DNA of 64,000 nt from an uncultured Prevotella sp. (GTDB lineage: Bacteria > Bacteroidota > Bacteroidia > Bacteroidales > Bacteroidaceae), in contig CAJMAO010000002.1 of the NCBI GenBank assembly GCA_905211345.1, positions 1 to 64,000 of the forward strand, in the 5' to 3' direction. The notes under the pieces are model-generated. The model was not told the DNA's origin, made no database searches, and saw only the letters and a list, made by a program, of their open reading frames with translations. The position numbers and the translations under genes are program-made. Positions 9,394-18,643 of the stretch are shown here, piece by piece (position 1 is the stretch's first letter; each line of letters begins with the position of its first letter).

Positions 9394-11670
9394 TCAGTTG
9401 TCTTTGTTCATTCTTTCGAGGTCGTCTTCTTCGCCTACGAGCCAAAGAATGTCGCCTGTTTGCAGTTTTTGCGCAGGGTCGATGAGTGAAAGATTCTCTT
9501 TACCTTCTTCCAACCCGACCACCATACAGTTGTATTTTTCCCTTATTCCGCTTTCTTTTATCGACTTTCCTACAAACACTCCCGTTCCGTTTATAACCAT
9601 TTGGCGCAGTTTCATGTTGCGTTTCTCTATGTCGGGGTCTCTCCGCAGCACTTCGTTTGCCATTGCCGTGCCCATTGCCGTGAGCTGTTCGTCGCTGCCG
9701 ATGGCTTGGATTTTGTCGCCCGGATAAATGATAGTGCTGCCTCCGGGGATGTTGATGCGCTGTATTCCGCGCAAGATACTGCTTACATGAACGCCGAACT
9801 TGTTTCTCAACTCGAGTTCGCGCAGTGTCTTTCCGGCCCAAAGCGAGTTGTCGGGAATGTCAAAATCGGATATGTGTATGTCGCGGTCGAGCAGCTTGCC
9901 TTCATATAGCGGACGCTTATGCCCCATTACTTCGGCCGCTATTTCGCGTGAACGCAGGTTCTGCATGAACATCCTTTCCATTTGGATGCTGCGCCTTTTG
10001 AGCGAGCGCGAGATTACCATTAGTGCCATGGCGGCCAGCGCAATGCTTATCATCAGCGCGTTGGTAAAGCGCGTAAGATAGTTGCAGATGTAGAATATGA
10101 ATGTAGACGCAATGGCAAGTCGCACGAGAATGGTGAATATCAGCGGCAGTTTGTTATAAGGACTTTCCGCCCATAGCGCCTTAAATTCCTCACTGTGGTT
10201 CTTCTTCATGACGATGGCGCGCAGGAAAGGGGCTATCAGCAGTAGCGTGGCTACGCCGCATACGGCGTTTGCCCACCAATGTGGCAGCAAATGGCGGACG
10301 AACGGCAGCACGAACGTGAACATCAAGGCGATGGCCGCTCCTGAAAGTATTGAATATACGACGGTGGTCTTTACCATTTGCGTTATCAGCGTTTTCCACT
10401 TGCGCTCGGGGTGTGCCGGGCGGCGGCTTAGGGTTATGCTGTTGAGCGCGGCAATCCATTTACCGGGCAGGTGGCGCTCAAGCATGGCGTAACATGGCGT
10501 TGCCGCACGTATCATGTATGGCGTAAGGAATGTCGTTATTACCGATACGGCCACCACTACGGGGTATAGGAAGTTGCTTATGACACCGAGTGACAGGCCG
10601 AGCGACGCTATAATGAACGAAAATTCGCCGATTTGCGCCATCGAGAAACCGCACTGCATGGCCGACTTCAGTGACTGTCCGCTGACAAGGAAGCTAAGAG
10701 TTCCGAACACGGCTTGCCCGACCAGAATGGTAAGAACTAGCAAAACGATGGGTAAGGCGTAGTCAACGAGGACTTCAGGATCGACCAACATTCCTACGGA
10801 AACGAAGAAAACGGCCCCGAAAAGATTCTTTACCGGCTCTACGAGCTTGGTTATCCTTTCGGCTTCCACAGTCTCGGCGAGTATCGAACCCATGACAAAC
10901 GCCCCGAAGGCGCTGCTGAAACCAACCTTCGTCGACAGCACGGCCATGGCGCAGCAGAGGCCGAGCGAGACGACGAGCAGCGTCTCGTTGTTTATCAGTT
11001 TGCGCATCGACCTCAGCATCCAAGGTATGAGATATATGCCCACTACGAACCAAAGTATCAGGAAGAAGGCTATCTTCAGCACGCTGCCCACCATCTGTTC
11101 GCCGTCGGGGTTGCTGCCGTTGGCTATGGCCGAGAGCATCACCATGAGCACTATTGCCAGTATGTCTTCAAGTATGAGCACGCTCATCACCAGCCCGGCG
11201 AAGCGTTGTTGGCGCAGGCCGAGGTCGTCTAGGGCCTTGTAGATGATTGTGGTAGAGCTCATAGCGAGCATTCCTCCGAGGAAGATGCAGTCCATGCGGC
11301 TCCACCCGAAGGCGTGGCCGGCCACTACGCCGAGCATCATCATGCAGAATACGATGCAGCAAGTGGATATTATCGGCGAAGCTCCCATCCTAAGGATTTT
11401 CTTAAACGAGAAGTCAAGCCCTAGCGAAAACAGGAGGAACATCACGCCGATGTCGCCCCATGTGGCTATGTCGGCGCGGTCGACTACCGACATTGTGTAA
11501 GGCATGTGTGGACTTACAAGAAAGCCCGCCACGACGTATCCCAGCACGAGCGGCTGCTTGAGCTTCTTGAAAACGATTGTGACGATGCCTGCAACGATGA
11601 GTATCAAGGCGAGGTCTTTTACGAGATAAGGGAGTTCTGACATATATTGTTGAGAATTAAGAACAAACAC
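9394..11670 (-). CDS. Kef-type cation:proton antiporter with two TrkA-C domains
   Basis: The 758-aa protein has a monovalent cation:proton antiporter-2 core of about 12 transmembrane helices (residues about 12-390), including MFLLFSLGLDFSFKKI, GGMLAMSSTTII and MAQIGEFSFIIASLGL. A further membrane region spans about 425-560. Two tandem TrkA-C (RCK-C) ligand-binding domains follow (about 600-665 and 690-755). There is no TrkA-N nucleotide-binding domain, unlike E. coli KefB/KefC. Members exchange K+ or Na+ for protons across the inner membrane. The upstream region carries a CG-rich hairpin repeat, so the promoter could not be placed. Substrate specificity cannot be told from sequence. Confidence 0.87.
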   Translation of the reverse strand: MFVLNSQQYMSELPYLVKDLALILIVAGIVTIVFKKLKQPLVLGYVVAGFLVSPHMPYTMSVVDRADIATWGDIGVMFLLFSLGLDFSFKKILRMGASPIISTCCIVFCMMMLGVVAGHAFGWSRMDCIFLGGMLAMSSTTIIYKALDDLGLRQQRFAGLVMSVLILEDILAIVLMVMLSAIANGSNPDGEQMVGSVLKIAFFLILWFVVGIYLIPWMLRSMRKLINNETLLVVSLGLCCAMAVLSTKVGFSSAFGAFVMGSILAETVEAERITKLVEPVKNLFGAVFFVSVGMLVDPEVLVDYALPIVLLVLTILVGQAVFGTLSFLVSGQSLKSAMQCGFSMAQIGEFSFIIASLGLSLGVISNFLYPVVVAVSVITTFLTPYMIRAATPCYAMLERHLPGKWIAALNSITLSRRPAHPERKWKTLITQMVKTTVVYSILSGAAIALMFTFVLPFVRHLLPHWWANAVCGVATLLLIAPFLRAIVMKKNHSEEFKALWAESPYNKLPLIFTILVRLAIASTFIFYICNYLTRFTNALMISIALAAMALMVISRSLKRRSIQMERMFMQNLRSREIAAEVMGHKRPLYEGKLLDRDIHISDFDIPDNSLWAGKTLRELELRNKFGVHVSSILRGIQRINIPGGSTIIYPGDKIQAIGSDEQLTAMGTAMANEVLRRDPDIEKRNMKLRQMVINGTGVFVGKSIKESGIREKYNCMVVGLEEGKENLSLIDPAQKLQTGDILWLVGEEDDLERMNKDN

Positions 11671-11776
11671 CCACCCCGACCCTCCCGAAGGGAGGGAGCT
11701 TGATTACCAGTATCATTTATTATTTTGAACACAACATACCAAGCTCCCTCCCTTCGGGAGGGCTGGGGTGGGTGTA
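11668..11776. repeat. Long imperfect inverted repeat (CACCCACCCC...GGGTGGGTG)
   Basis: The left arm (about 11,668-11,701) carries CACCCACCCCGACCCTCCCG and the right arm (about 11,742-11,776) its near-complement. Each arm also folds internally as CCCTCCCGAAGGGAGGG. It lies between pepT and the antiporter gene, both on the minus strand. The structure resembles small palindromic intergenic elements that are dispersed in Bacteroidota chromosomes, and it may act as a terminator for pepT-upstream transcripts. Confidence 0.65.
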
Positions 11777-11790
11777 AATCGGCAACGCTG

Positions 11791-13014
11791 TCAGTCGTTA
11801 TATTCGGCCGTGATCTTGCAGATGTTGATGATTACGTCGACGGCTTTCTGCATCACTTGTACGGATACGAACTCGTAAGGTCCGTGGAAGTTGACTCCTC
11901 CGGCGAATATGTTGGGGCAGGGCAGGCCCTTGAATGACAGCTGCGCTCCATCCGTGCCACCGCGTATCGGCTCGACTTTCGGCGCAACGCCGCTGTCCTG
12001 CATGGCCTTGAGCACAATGTCGATGACGTGCATGTTGGGGTCGATTTTCTCCTTCATGTTGTAGTATTGGTCTTTCACGTCGGCCGTCACGGTGCCTTCG
12101 CCGTATATTTCGTTCATCTTCCTTACACATTCCTCGATGAAGTCCTTGCGCTCCTCGAAGCGCTCGCGGTCGTGGTCGCGTATGATGTAAGAGAGTTTCG
12201 CGTTCTCTATGTTCGACTCTATGCCCAGCAGGTGGTAGAAGCCTTCATAGCCTTCGGTGGTCTCAGGGGTTTCGTCGGCTGGCAGCATGGAGGCGAACTC
12301 GGCGGCCAGACGGTTGGCGTTGACCATTTTTCCTTTGGCGTATCCGGGGTGTACGCTTACGCCCTTGATTGTTATCTTGGCCGACGCCGCGTTGAAGTTC
12401 TCGAACTCCAAGTCGCCGATGTCTCCGCCGTCCATTGTGTAAGCCCATTCGCATCCGAACTTCTCTACGTCGAAATGGTGGGCGCCCATGCCTATCTCCT
12501 CGTCGGGATTGAAGCCCATGCGTATGTCGCCGTGCTTCACTTCGTCATGATCCCTCAGCCAGCACATGGCCTGCACAATCTCGGCAATGCCCGCCTTGTC
12601 GTCGGCTCCGAGCAGGGTGTGGCCGTCGGTGACGATGATGTCTTCGCCCTTATGCGCCAAAAGTTCGGGGAATTTTTTTGTCGACGACACTATGCCCGGC
12701 GACAGTTCGATGTCCTGTCCGTCGTAATTCTTTATCAGTCGCGGCTTCACGCCGGCCCCGCTGCAGTCGGGCGACGTGTCGTAATGGCTGATGAAGCCTA
12801 TCGTGGGCACGTCTTTCTTCATGTTCGACTTCAGCGTGGCGTAGACGTAGCCCATGTCGTCCATTTCAACGTCGTCAAAGCCTTCGTCTTTCAGTTCGTC
12901 GCGCAGATACTTCGCGAACACCATCTGTTTAGGCGTGCTCGGCACAGATTCGCTTTCTTCCGACGATTGGGTGTCAAAGCTCACGTACTTCAAGAATCGT
13001 TCTATAATGTCCAT
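11791..13014 (-). CDS. pepT: Peptidase T (tripeptide aminopeptidase)
   Basis: The 407-aa length matches PepT, an M20B zinc aminopeptidase that removes the N-terminal residue from tripeptides in the cytosol. Zinc ligands are visible in GFISHYDTSPD (H77 and catalytic D79), the bridging TLLGADDKAG aspartate, NPDEEIGMG (general base and metal-ligand glutamates), DGGDIGDLE, and the C-terminal FAGGVNFHGPYE histidine. The central dimerisation domain occupies about 210-325. A minus-strand -7 box TACCTTTG lies at 13,156-13,163, about 140 nt upstream. It is monocistronic as far as can be seen. Confidence 0.95.
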   Translation of the reverse strand: MDIIERFLKYVSFDTQSSEESESVPSTPKQMVFAKYLRDELKDEGFDDVEMDDMGYVYATLKSNMKKDVPTIGFISHYDTSPDCSGAGVKPRLIKNYDGQDIELSPGIVSSTKKFPELLAHKGEDIIVTDGHTLLGADDKAGIAEIVQAMCWLRDHDEVKHGDIRMGFNPDEEIGMGAHHFDVEKFGCEWAYTMDGGDIGDLEFENFNAASAKITIKGVSVHPGYAKGKMVNANRLAAEFASMLPADETPETTEGYEGFYHLLGIESNIENAKLSYIIRDHDRERFEERKDFIEECVRKMNEIYGEGTVTADVKDQYYNMKEKIDPNMHVIDIVLKAMQDSGVAPKVEPIRGGTDGAQLSFKGLPCPNIFAGGVNFHGPYEFVSVQVMQKAVDVIINICKITAEYND

Positions 13015-13155
13015 AATCAGTGTGTTTTTATTGTTTTGTTATTGTTTTTCGTATATAATCGCACGCGCGGCCTGCGCCGCTGCATTTGCAAAGGTGGTGC
13101 AAGCAAGTGCAATGAAAGTTTGTTTTCGGATTGCCGAGCGCAGCATTACCTAATG

Positions 13156-13163
13156 CAAAGGTA
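13156..13163 (-). promoter_or_regulatory. -7 box upstream of pepT
   Basis: The minus strand reads TACCTTTG (TAnnTTTG consensus). The distance to the start codon implies a leader of roughly 135 nt. Confidence 0.45.
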
Positions 13164-13324
13164 ATGATTTTTATCAGAAAAGTGCTTGTTTGCGCTGGTG
13201 ATTTGGCGTTTTTTGTTAAAAACAAGTTAATGGAATGAAGCCTGCCAGTTACTTGTTATAATCCTGTTTTGCGGCAGTCGGTGGCATCCTTGTTGCCGCT
13301 TGTGTAAGTGCTTGATATTCAGTG

Positions 13325-13425
13325 GGGTTGTAAAAGGCCGTGTTTTGCCTTGCAAAAGGTGGCCTTTTGTCGTGTGAAAGACGGCCTTTTGCAACCCCGT
13401 TTGCCGTCTTTTGCATCGACGAACG
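13325..13425. repeat. GGCCGTGTTTTGC-type chromosomal repeat
   Basis: AAAGGCCGTGTTTTGCCTTG, GGCCTTTTG and GACGGCCTTTTGCAA occur in tandem and in inverted orientation. The same words are found at about 5930-5975. No gene is supported between 13,170 and 13,455. Confidence 0.5.
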
Positions 13426-13455
13426 TTTACCGCTGTTTAGCCATAAGCCACGAAA

Positions 13456-13482
13456 ACGGCCGGGACTGATGCCCCGGCCGTG
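13456..13482 (-). terminator. GC-rich hairpin downstream of the beta-barrel gene
   Basis: ACGGCCGGGACTGATGCCCC with its complementary CCGGCCGT forms a 9-bp stem. On the minus strand it is followed by TTTTCG, so it is a plausible intrinsic terminator for the gene ending at 13,513. Confidence 0.7.
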
Positions 13483-13512
13483 TGGATTTGTGTTTCAAAT
13501 GATGCTGAACGC

Positions 13513-14277
13513 TTAAAGTATGCGGCCGCAGATGCGGAAGTTTATTACAGGGTAAACGGTGATTTTGCTGAGTGTTTTCATCAGTCCGCCGTCGTCGCCG
13601 TCAAAGTCTTCCTCGGTCAGCTCGTGCCCGTTACAGTAAAGTTTGGGCGAGCCCCAGAACTGGACGCCGGCCTCAAACATGAAGCCTATGCGCTTCTTGG
13701 GCACGGCGCGGCCGAAACCAAGGCCGATGTAAGGCTTGAAGGCTGCGGTCTTTATCTCGGCGTTGATGTTTCCGTTCTCGTCAGGCGTGAGCAGATAGTC
13801 GCCCAGCTCGTAGCCTATTTGGGTGTTGGGATGGGCCATGTTGTAGTCGGCTATGTCCTGAAGCAGCCCGTCTTCCTTGTTGTAAGCCTTGATAATGGCT
13901 GACGAGCCGAAGTAAGCTCCGGCTGTGATATGGAACGAACTGCTCTTGAACGGGAACACGTCGAATAGCAGCTTGCCGTTAGTGAAGCCCACTTTTGCCT
14001 CAACTTCCACCGTTTCAGGTATCCTTCCTGTAAAATCGGACGGCGTGTCGATAACGTCAAGGTCGGTGCCGAACTTGATGTTAGGCATGAAAGCCAAGCC
14101 CGCGCGCACCTGTACGTAGTTGCCGATAGGGGCCGCAACGTCGAAGCCTATACCCGGAGTACCGACAGTGATGCCGGCCGACAGGTGGTTGAACATGTTT
14201 TTGTCTTCTTCCTGGGCGCTTGCGTTCAGTACGCCGCAGAGCATAGCCAAGGGCAAAATAAGATGTTTTAGTCTCAT
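13513..14277 (-). CDS. Small outer-membrane beta-barrel protein of unknown function
   Basis: The 254-aa protein has a clear signal peptide (residues 1-21, ending NASAQ). Alternating hydrophobic/polar strands (SAGITVGTPGIGFDVAAPIG, YVQVRAGLAFMPNIKFG, FHITAGAYFGSS, FKPYIGLGFGRAVP, RIGFMFEAGVQFWG, VINFRICGRIL) indicate an 8- to 10-strand barrel. The family is not recognised beyond outer-membrane-type protein. A -7 box TAACTTTG on the minus strand (14,398-14,405) lies about 120 nt upstream and is divergent from the methyltransferase promoter. No partner gene suggests a function. Confidence 0.8.
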   Translation of the reverse strand: MRLKHLILPLAMLCGVLNASAQEEDKNMFNHLSAGITVGTPGIGFDVAAPIGNYVQVRAGLAFMPNIKFGTDLDVIDTPSDFTGRIPETVEVEAKVGFTNGKLLFDVFPFKSSSFHITAGAYFGSSAIIKAYNKEDGLLQDIADYNMAHPNTQIGYELGDYLLTPDENGNINAEIKTAAFKPYIGLGFGRAVPKKRIGFMFEAGVQFWGSPKLYCNGHELTEEDFDGDDGGLMKTLSKITVYPVINFRICGRIL

Positions 14278-14397
14278 AATTAAATTGTTGTTTTATTGTT
14301 TATATGTAAAAAAAATGATAGTTCTATAATGCTAAATAATGTAAACAAAAAGATTGCATAATTGTCGGAAACGTGTGAAAAATGTCTTTATTTTCTG

Positions 14398-14405
14398 CAA
14401 AGTTA
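14398..14405 (-). promoter_or_regulatory. -7 box of the beta-barrel gene
   Basis: The minus strand reads TAACTTTG. It sits about 54 nt from the facing box at 14,459, forming a divergent promoter pair. Confidence 0.5.
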
Positions 14406-14458
14406 GGTTAATATAGTTAATCAGGCAACATTTTGTATAAAAACTTTAAAATAATTAG

Positions 14459-14466
14459 TAACTTTG
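14459..14466 (+). promoter_or_regulatory. -7 box of the rRNA methyltransferase gene
   Basis: TAACTTTG matches TAnnTTTG. A TTTG lies upstream at 14,432-14,435, a spacing somewhat longer than usual. Confidence 0.5.
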
Positions 14467-14558
14467 CAAAAGATAATGCAAAGGGGGTTACGTGAAAATA
14501 TGTTTTCGTGTTACCTGTCTCGGTTATCGTTGCAAATCAAGCATTTACATCCTTATCA

Positions 14559-15980
14559 ATGACTTTGCCCGAAGACTTCATCAAGCAGACAAAGGCCGCG
14601 CTGGGCGACAGGCTGTGGCAAATCTTGGCCGAAGGGCTGGCTTCTGAACCGCCCGTAAGCATAAGGTTGAACCCCGCGAAATGTGGCGCGGTGGATGTGG
14701 ATATTGCCGGATGCACAGGGCGGGTGCCTTGGTGCGAAGGCGGTTTCTATCTTGGCAGCAGGCCGAATTTCACGTTTGACCCCATGCTGCATGCCGGGCT
14801 GTATTACGTTCAGGAAGCGTCGTCGATGTTTATCGACCTCGTGCTGCGCCAATACGCTGGCGGAGCTCCGGTCGCGATGCTTGACCTTTGCGCCGCTCCG
14901 GGCGGCAAGTCGACCACGGCCCGTGGCTCCCTGCCCGAAAGCAGCCTGCTGGTGTGCAACGAGCCGATGCCTGCGCGGGCGCAGATATTGGCCGAGAACA
15001 TGATGAAATACGGCCATGCCGACGTTATTGTTACCAATAATTATCCTAAGGACTTTGGCCGTTGCGGCCTGAAGTTTGACATTATGCTGGCCGACGTGCC
15101 CTGTTCGGGCGAGGGAATGTTCCGTAAAGACCCGGCCGCGGTAGGCGAGTGGAGCCTGCGTAACGTGGATAAGTGCTGGCGGTTGCAGCGTGAAATAGTT
15201 GCCGACGCTTGGCCATGCCTGCGCGACGGCGGTCTGCTGGTTTATTCAACGTGTACGTTCAATACACATGAAAACGAAGAAAACGTCAGGTATATATGTG
15301 AAGAACTTGGTGCGGAGCCTCTCGTCGTGGCCGTAGGCGACGGCTGGGGAGTACAGGGTTCGGCGCTAGCCGGCTTCGATGCGCCCGTTTACCGCTTCCT
15401 GCCCGGATTGACGAAAGGCGAAGGATTGTTTACGGCCGTTATGCGTAAGCATGGTGACAGCCCGGCTTCAGCTTTCGGGTCTTCGGCAAAAAAAACAAGG
15501 AAAGAGCGGCGGCAGGGTGCCAAAACTGCTGTCCCATGGCAGTGCCTGTCGTGGTTGAGGCGGCCAGACAGGTTTGAGGTGACGGTCGTCGGCGATGCTT
15601 TCGCCGCCATACCGAAAGCGTGGAAAGACATTTACGACACGCTTTCACGGCAAATGAAAGTGCTTACGGCAGGGATACGGCTCGGCGAAGTGAAAGGCAA
15701 GGACGTTGTTCCTTCGCAGGCTTTGGCCTTGTCGGCAGATTTGGATACGTCGGCTTTTCCCCGGCTGGAGCTTGATTATGACCGGGCGATAAGCTATCTG
15801 CGCAAGGAGACAGTGCCGTGCACGCCGGATACTCCCCGCGGATATGTGTTGATGACATATAAAGGCGCGTCGCTCGGCTTCGAGAAAAATATAGGCAACC
15901 GCGCCAATAATCTTTATCCGGCCGAGTGGAAGATAAAGAGTACGCACACGCCGGAAGGAAACAACGAAGTTTTAAGTTAA
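14559..15980 (+). CDS. RsmB/RsmF-family rRNA cytosine-C5 methyltransferase
   Basis: I start this gene at the ATG of MTLPEDFIKQ (473 aa); the upstream in-frame codons match no family sequence. The SAM-binding motif DLCAAPGGKST is at about 108-118. The catalytic motif DVPCSGEGMF is at about 180, and the second cysteine motif STCTF, with the releasing cysteine, is near 230. The C-terminal third (about 300-473) fits the PUA-like RNA-binding region of RsmF-type enzymes. Members methylate C5 of a specific cytosine in 16S rRNA; which position cannot be told. thyA starts 99 nt downstream on the same strand with AT-rich repeat spacers between. Confidence 0.9.
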   Translation: MTLPEDFIKQTKAALGDRLWQILAEGLASEPPVSIRLNPAKCGAVDVDIAGCTGRVPWCEGGFYLGSRPNFTFDPMLHAGLYYVQEASSMFIDLVLRQYAGGAPVAMLDLCAAPGGKSTTARGSLPESSLLVCNEPMPARAQILAENMMKYGHADVIVTNNYPKDFGRCGLKFDIMLADVPCSGEGMFRKDPAAVGEWSLRNVDKCWRLQREIVADAWPCLRDGGLLVYSTCTFNTHENEENVRYICEELGAEPLVVAVGDGWGVQGSALAGFDAPVYRFLPGLTKGEGLFTAVMRKHGDSPASAFGSSAKKTRKERRQGAKTAVPWQCLSWLRRPDRFEVTVVGDAFAAIPKAWKDIYDTLSRQMKVLTAGIRLGEVKGKDVVPSQALALSADLDTSAFPRLELDYDRAISYLRKETVPCTPDTPRGYVLMTYKGASLGFEKNIGNRANNLYPAEWKIKSTHTPEGNNEVLS

Positions 15981-16079
15981 GAATTAAAAGTTAAGAATGA
16001 AGGGAATATGCCATGTCTGCATTGGCTTATCCGGCCAATCGGGTTTATTTGGGCCTATTTCCTTACAAAAAATATAATA

Positions 16080-16874
16080 ATGAAACAATATCTCGACCTG
16101 CTTAACCGCATAATGACGGAAGGCGTGAAGAAGCACGACCGCACGGGCACGGGCACGATAAGCGTGTTCGGCAACCAGATGCGCTTCCGCTTGGAGGACG
16201 GTTTCCCGTTGCTTACGACGAAGAAACTCCACCTGAAATCAATCATCTATGAGCTGCTGTGGTTCTTGAAAGGCGATACGAACGTTAAGTATCTGCAAGA
16301 GCATGGCGTAAGAATATGGAACGAATGGGCCGATGCCGACGGAGAGCTTGGTCCTGTTTATGGCCACCAGTGGCGCTCGTGGCCCGACTATTCCGGCGGG
16401 CACATCGACCAGATAAGGAACGTTGTAGAGCAGATACGCCACAACCCTGACTCGCGCCGCATGATTGTGAGCGCGTGGAACGTGGCCGAAATCGAGCAGA
16501 TGCACCTTCCGCCGTGCCATTGTCTGTTCCAATTCTATGTGGCCGACGGCCGTCTCAGCCTCCAGCTTTACCAGCGCAGCGCCGACACTTTCTTAGGAGT
16601 GCCGTTCAACATAGCGTCATACGCCCTGCTGTTGATGATGATGGCGCAGGTCACTGGACTGAAGCCGGGCGACTTCATACATACTACCGGCGACACGCAT
16701 CTGTACCTTAACCACTTGGAACAGGTCAAGTTGCAGCTCGCCCGCACACCGCGCCCGCTGCCGACAATGACAATCAACCCTGATGTTAAGGACATATTCG
16801 ACTTCAAGTACGAAGATTTCAAACTCGAGAATTATGACCCGTGGCCGCATATTCCGGGGCAGGTGAGCGTATGA
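16080..16874 (+). CDS. thyA: Thymidylate synthase
   Basis: The start is the ATG of MKQYLDLLNRIM, which gives 264 aa, exactly the E. coli ThyA length; the longer upstream frame is not conserved. The enzyme converts dUMP to dTMP using methylene-tetrahydrofolate. The catalytic cysteine is C146 in LPPCHCLFQFYV, the phosphate-binding arginines are in DSRRMIVSAWN, and the folate-proximal motif is QRSADTFLGVPFNIASYA. folA lies 42 nt downstream, an arrangement that regenerates the dihydrofolate made by ThyA. The spacer carries TTAAGAATTAAGAG-type repeats. Confidence 0.97.
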   Translation: MKQYLDLLNRIMTEGVKKHDRTGTGTISVFGNQMRFRLEDGFPLLTTKKLHLKSIIYELLWFLKGDTNVKYLQEHGVRIWNEWADADGELGPVYGHQWRSWPDYSGGHIDQIRNVVEQIRHNPDSRRMIVSAWNVAEIEQMHLPPCHCLFQFYVADGRLSLQLYQRSADTFLGVPFNIASYALLLMMMAQVTGLKPGDFIHTTGDTHLYLNHLEQVKLQLARTPRPLPTMTINPDVKDIFDFKYEDFKLENYDPWPHIPGQVSV

Positions 16875-16916
16875 TTGATTAAGAGTTAAGAATTAAGAGT
16901 TAAGAAAATTACCTAC

Positions 16917-17396
16917 ATGCGAATATCTATCATTGCAGCGGTGGCTCGCAACCGCGCCATCGGCAAGGGCAACAAGCTGGTTTACTGGTTGCCCGATGAC
17001 ATTAAACGGTTTAAGTCACTGACCACTGGACACACCATAATAATGGGCCGCCGCACGTTTGAATCGTTGCCGAAGGGCGCTTTGCCTAACCGCAGGAACA
17101 TCGTGTTGAGCCGTACAAAGAGTGATTTCCCTGGCTGTGACACGTATTCTTCACTTGACGAAGCTCTCAAGCACTGCTCTCAAGAGGAAGATATTTATAT
17201 TATAGGTGGTGCCGAAATATATGCTCAGGCAATCCGTTTTGCCGACCGCCTGTGTCTTACCGAGGTTGACGACACGCCAGACGGGGCCGACGCTTTCTTC
17301 CCTGACTATTCCGAATGGCGTGAAACTGTCCGTGAACGGCACGCCAAGGACGAGCGTCACGCTTACGATTTCGCTTTCGTTGATTATGAGAGATAA
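16917..17396 (+). CDS. folA: Dihydrofolate reductase
   Basis: The 159-aa length is typical. Visible elements are the N-terminal SIIAAVARNRAIGKGNKLVYWLPDD with the substrate-binding aspartate, the NADPH-binding MGRRTFESLP, NIVLSR, and IIGGAEIYAQAI. It reduces dihydrofolate to tetrahydrofolate with NADPH. It is the second gene of a thyA-folA pair and is followed at once by a strong bidirectional terminator. Confidence 0.97.
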   Translation: MRISIIAAVARNRAIGKGNKLVYWLPDDIKRFKSLTTGHTIIMGRRTFESLPKGALPNRRNIVLSRTKSDFPGCDTYSSLDEALKHCSQEEDIYIIGGAEIYAQAIRFADRLCLTEVDDTPDGADAFFPDYSEWRETVRERHAKDERHAYDFAFVDYER

Positions 17397-17399
17397 ACG

Positions 17400-17442
17400 A
17401 AAAAGCCGAAAACCGGCATGTACCCGGCTTTCGGCTTTTTCG
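17400..17442. terminator. Bidirectional intrinsic terminator
   Basis: AAAAAGCCGAAAACCGG pairs with CCGGCTTTCGGCTTTTT around a short loop, with A and T runs on both sides. It separates folA from the convergent thioredoxin-like gene. Confidence 0.9.
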
Positions 17443-17459
17443 CTGTTTGTTTTGTCTTA

Positions 17460-18632
17460 TTATTTCGCAAGTTGTTTCGCTACCCGTTCTTTCAGTCCAC
17501 CCTTGGCGTAACCTTGCCATTTTTCAATGAACGTTCCTTGCGGGGAGATGAGCACAAAGAGCGGTATCCCGTAGATGCCGAACTTCGCCGCTATGCCTGT
17601 TCGCCCCTTACGGTCGTTCAGGTTGTTGCCCGTAACGCCGTATTTTTCGGTCGCCTCGCGCCACATCTTGTCGTTGTCGATTGACATGCTGATGACTTCA
17701 ATCGAGTCTTTGTACGTCTCGGCCACTTCCTTCAGCTCGGGAATGGCCATCAGGCAGGCTCCACAACCGTAGCTCCAGAAGTCCATCAGTATGTATTTCC
17801 CCCTGAAGTCGGAGAATTTGTGTACGTTCCCGTTCAGGTCATACAAGTCGAAACCGTCGACAATGTCGCCTTTCTTAAACTGCGACGGAGGATATATCAC
17901 GTAGCCGGCTTCCTTTCCGTGCGGCGTGTTGCGCCATTTTTCGGGCAGCTTGTCGTAAAGTTCCTTGACGCAGTTCTTTACGTCCTCGCGCTCGGAACGC
18001 TTCGCCATGTAGGCGTTATTGAGAAATTCCAGCATCCAACTGTCGTCAACCTGCATGGCAGCCATTGTCTTGCTTTCCTTCAGGATGATTTCATCTTGAA
18101 TATTTTGCTTGGCTTTTTTCAGGCTGTCACGTGTCGCTTTGAGCCTTGATTTCTCGCTGTCAGACAATCCTTTTGCCTTCAGTCGCGCCTTTATGGAATC
18201 TTCTTGCACGTCGACCCGCTGCGCGTCAATCCACAAGTCGTGCACCGGGGCGAGGAATTTCTGTCTCGTTATCTGTTCGGGAATGTCGCTTTCTACGTCC
18301 CATGTATAAGCGAACATGTTGTCGGATGACACTTTCACGTGGCTACCGGGACGCGCCCAGATGTTCAAAATCATACCTCCCGTTCCGTTGTTTTCGGCCA
18401 CCAACGCCAGCTTTTCCGTTCCCGAGCCTGTCGTTTTTTCACGGAAACTGAAGGAATCGTTGGTTATCGTGTCTTTTGCTAACCGTTCCAGCACCATTCC
18501 TTCGTATCTGAACAAGTGGACGACAGCGTTCTTCGGCGCGTTTTTTATTTGCCCTTCTATCACAAAATAATCTTGTGCCTGCACTGCAAGAGACGCAACT
18601 GCAAGCACAAAAGATAAGAAAAATTTTTTCAT
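17460..18632 (-). CDS. DUF4369 / TlpA-like thioredoxin-fold protein
   Basis: The 390-aa exported protein has a signal peptide (residues 1-19, ending VQAQ). An N-terminal DUF4369-type domain (about 22-130; YFVIEGQIKNAPKNAVVHL) precedes a charged helical middle. A C-terminal AhpC/TSA-thioredoxin fold (about 255-390) has the redox pair in DFWSYGCGACLMAIPEL. The family is typical of Bacteroidota, where such proteins sit in the periplasm or on the outer membrane and reduce or shuffle disulfides of exported proteins. A cis-proline motif GIYGIPLFVLI is present. It lies 11 nt downstream of the Lrp gene, so the two are probably co-transcribed. Confidence 0.87.
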   Translation of the reverse strand: MKKFFLSFVLAVASLAVQAQDYFVIEGQIKNAPKNAVVHLFRYEGMVLERLAKDTITNDSFSFREKTTGSGTEKLALVAENNGTGGMILNIWARPGSHVKVSSDNMFAYTWDVESDIPEQITRQKFLAPVHDLWIDAQRVDVQEDSIKARLKAKGLSDSEKSRLKATRDSLKKAKQNIQDEIILKESKTMAAMQVDDSWMLEFLNNAYMAKRSEREDVKNCVKELYDKLPEKWRNTPHGKEAGYVIYPPSQFKKGDIVDGFDLYDLNGNVHKFSDFRGKYILMDFWSYGCGACLMAIPELKEVAETYKDSIEVISMSIDNDKMWREATEKYGVTGNNLNDRKGRTGIAAKFGIYGIPLFVLISPQGTFIEKWQGYAKGGLKERVAKQLAK

Positions 18633-18643
18633 TACGCTGTCGT

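Noticed and set aside
12028..13164. Long open frame on the plus strand opposite pepT (378 codons)
   Set aside because: Its translation is a valine/histidine/leucine-biased shadow of pepT, which has clear M20 zinc-ligand motifs on the minus strand.
14508..14558. Longer start of the rRNA methyltransferase
   Set aside because: The 17 upstream codons have no family match, and the ATG at 14,559 gives the normal N-terminus.
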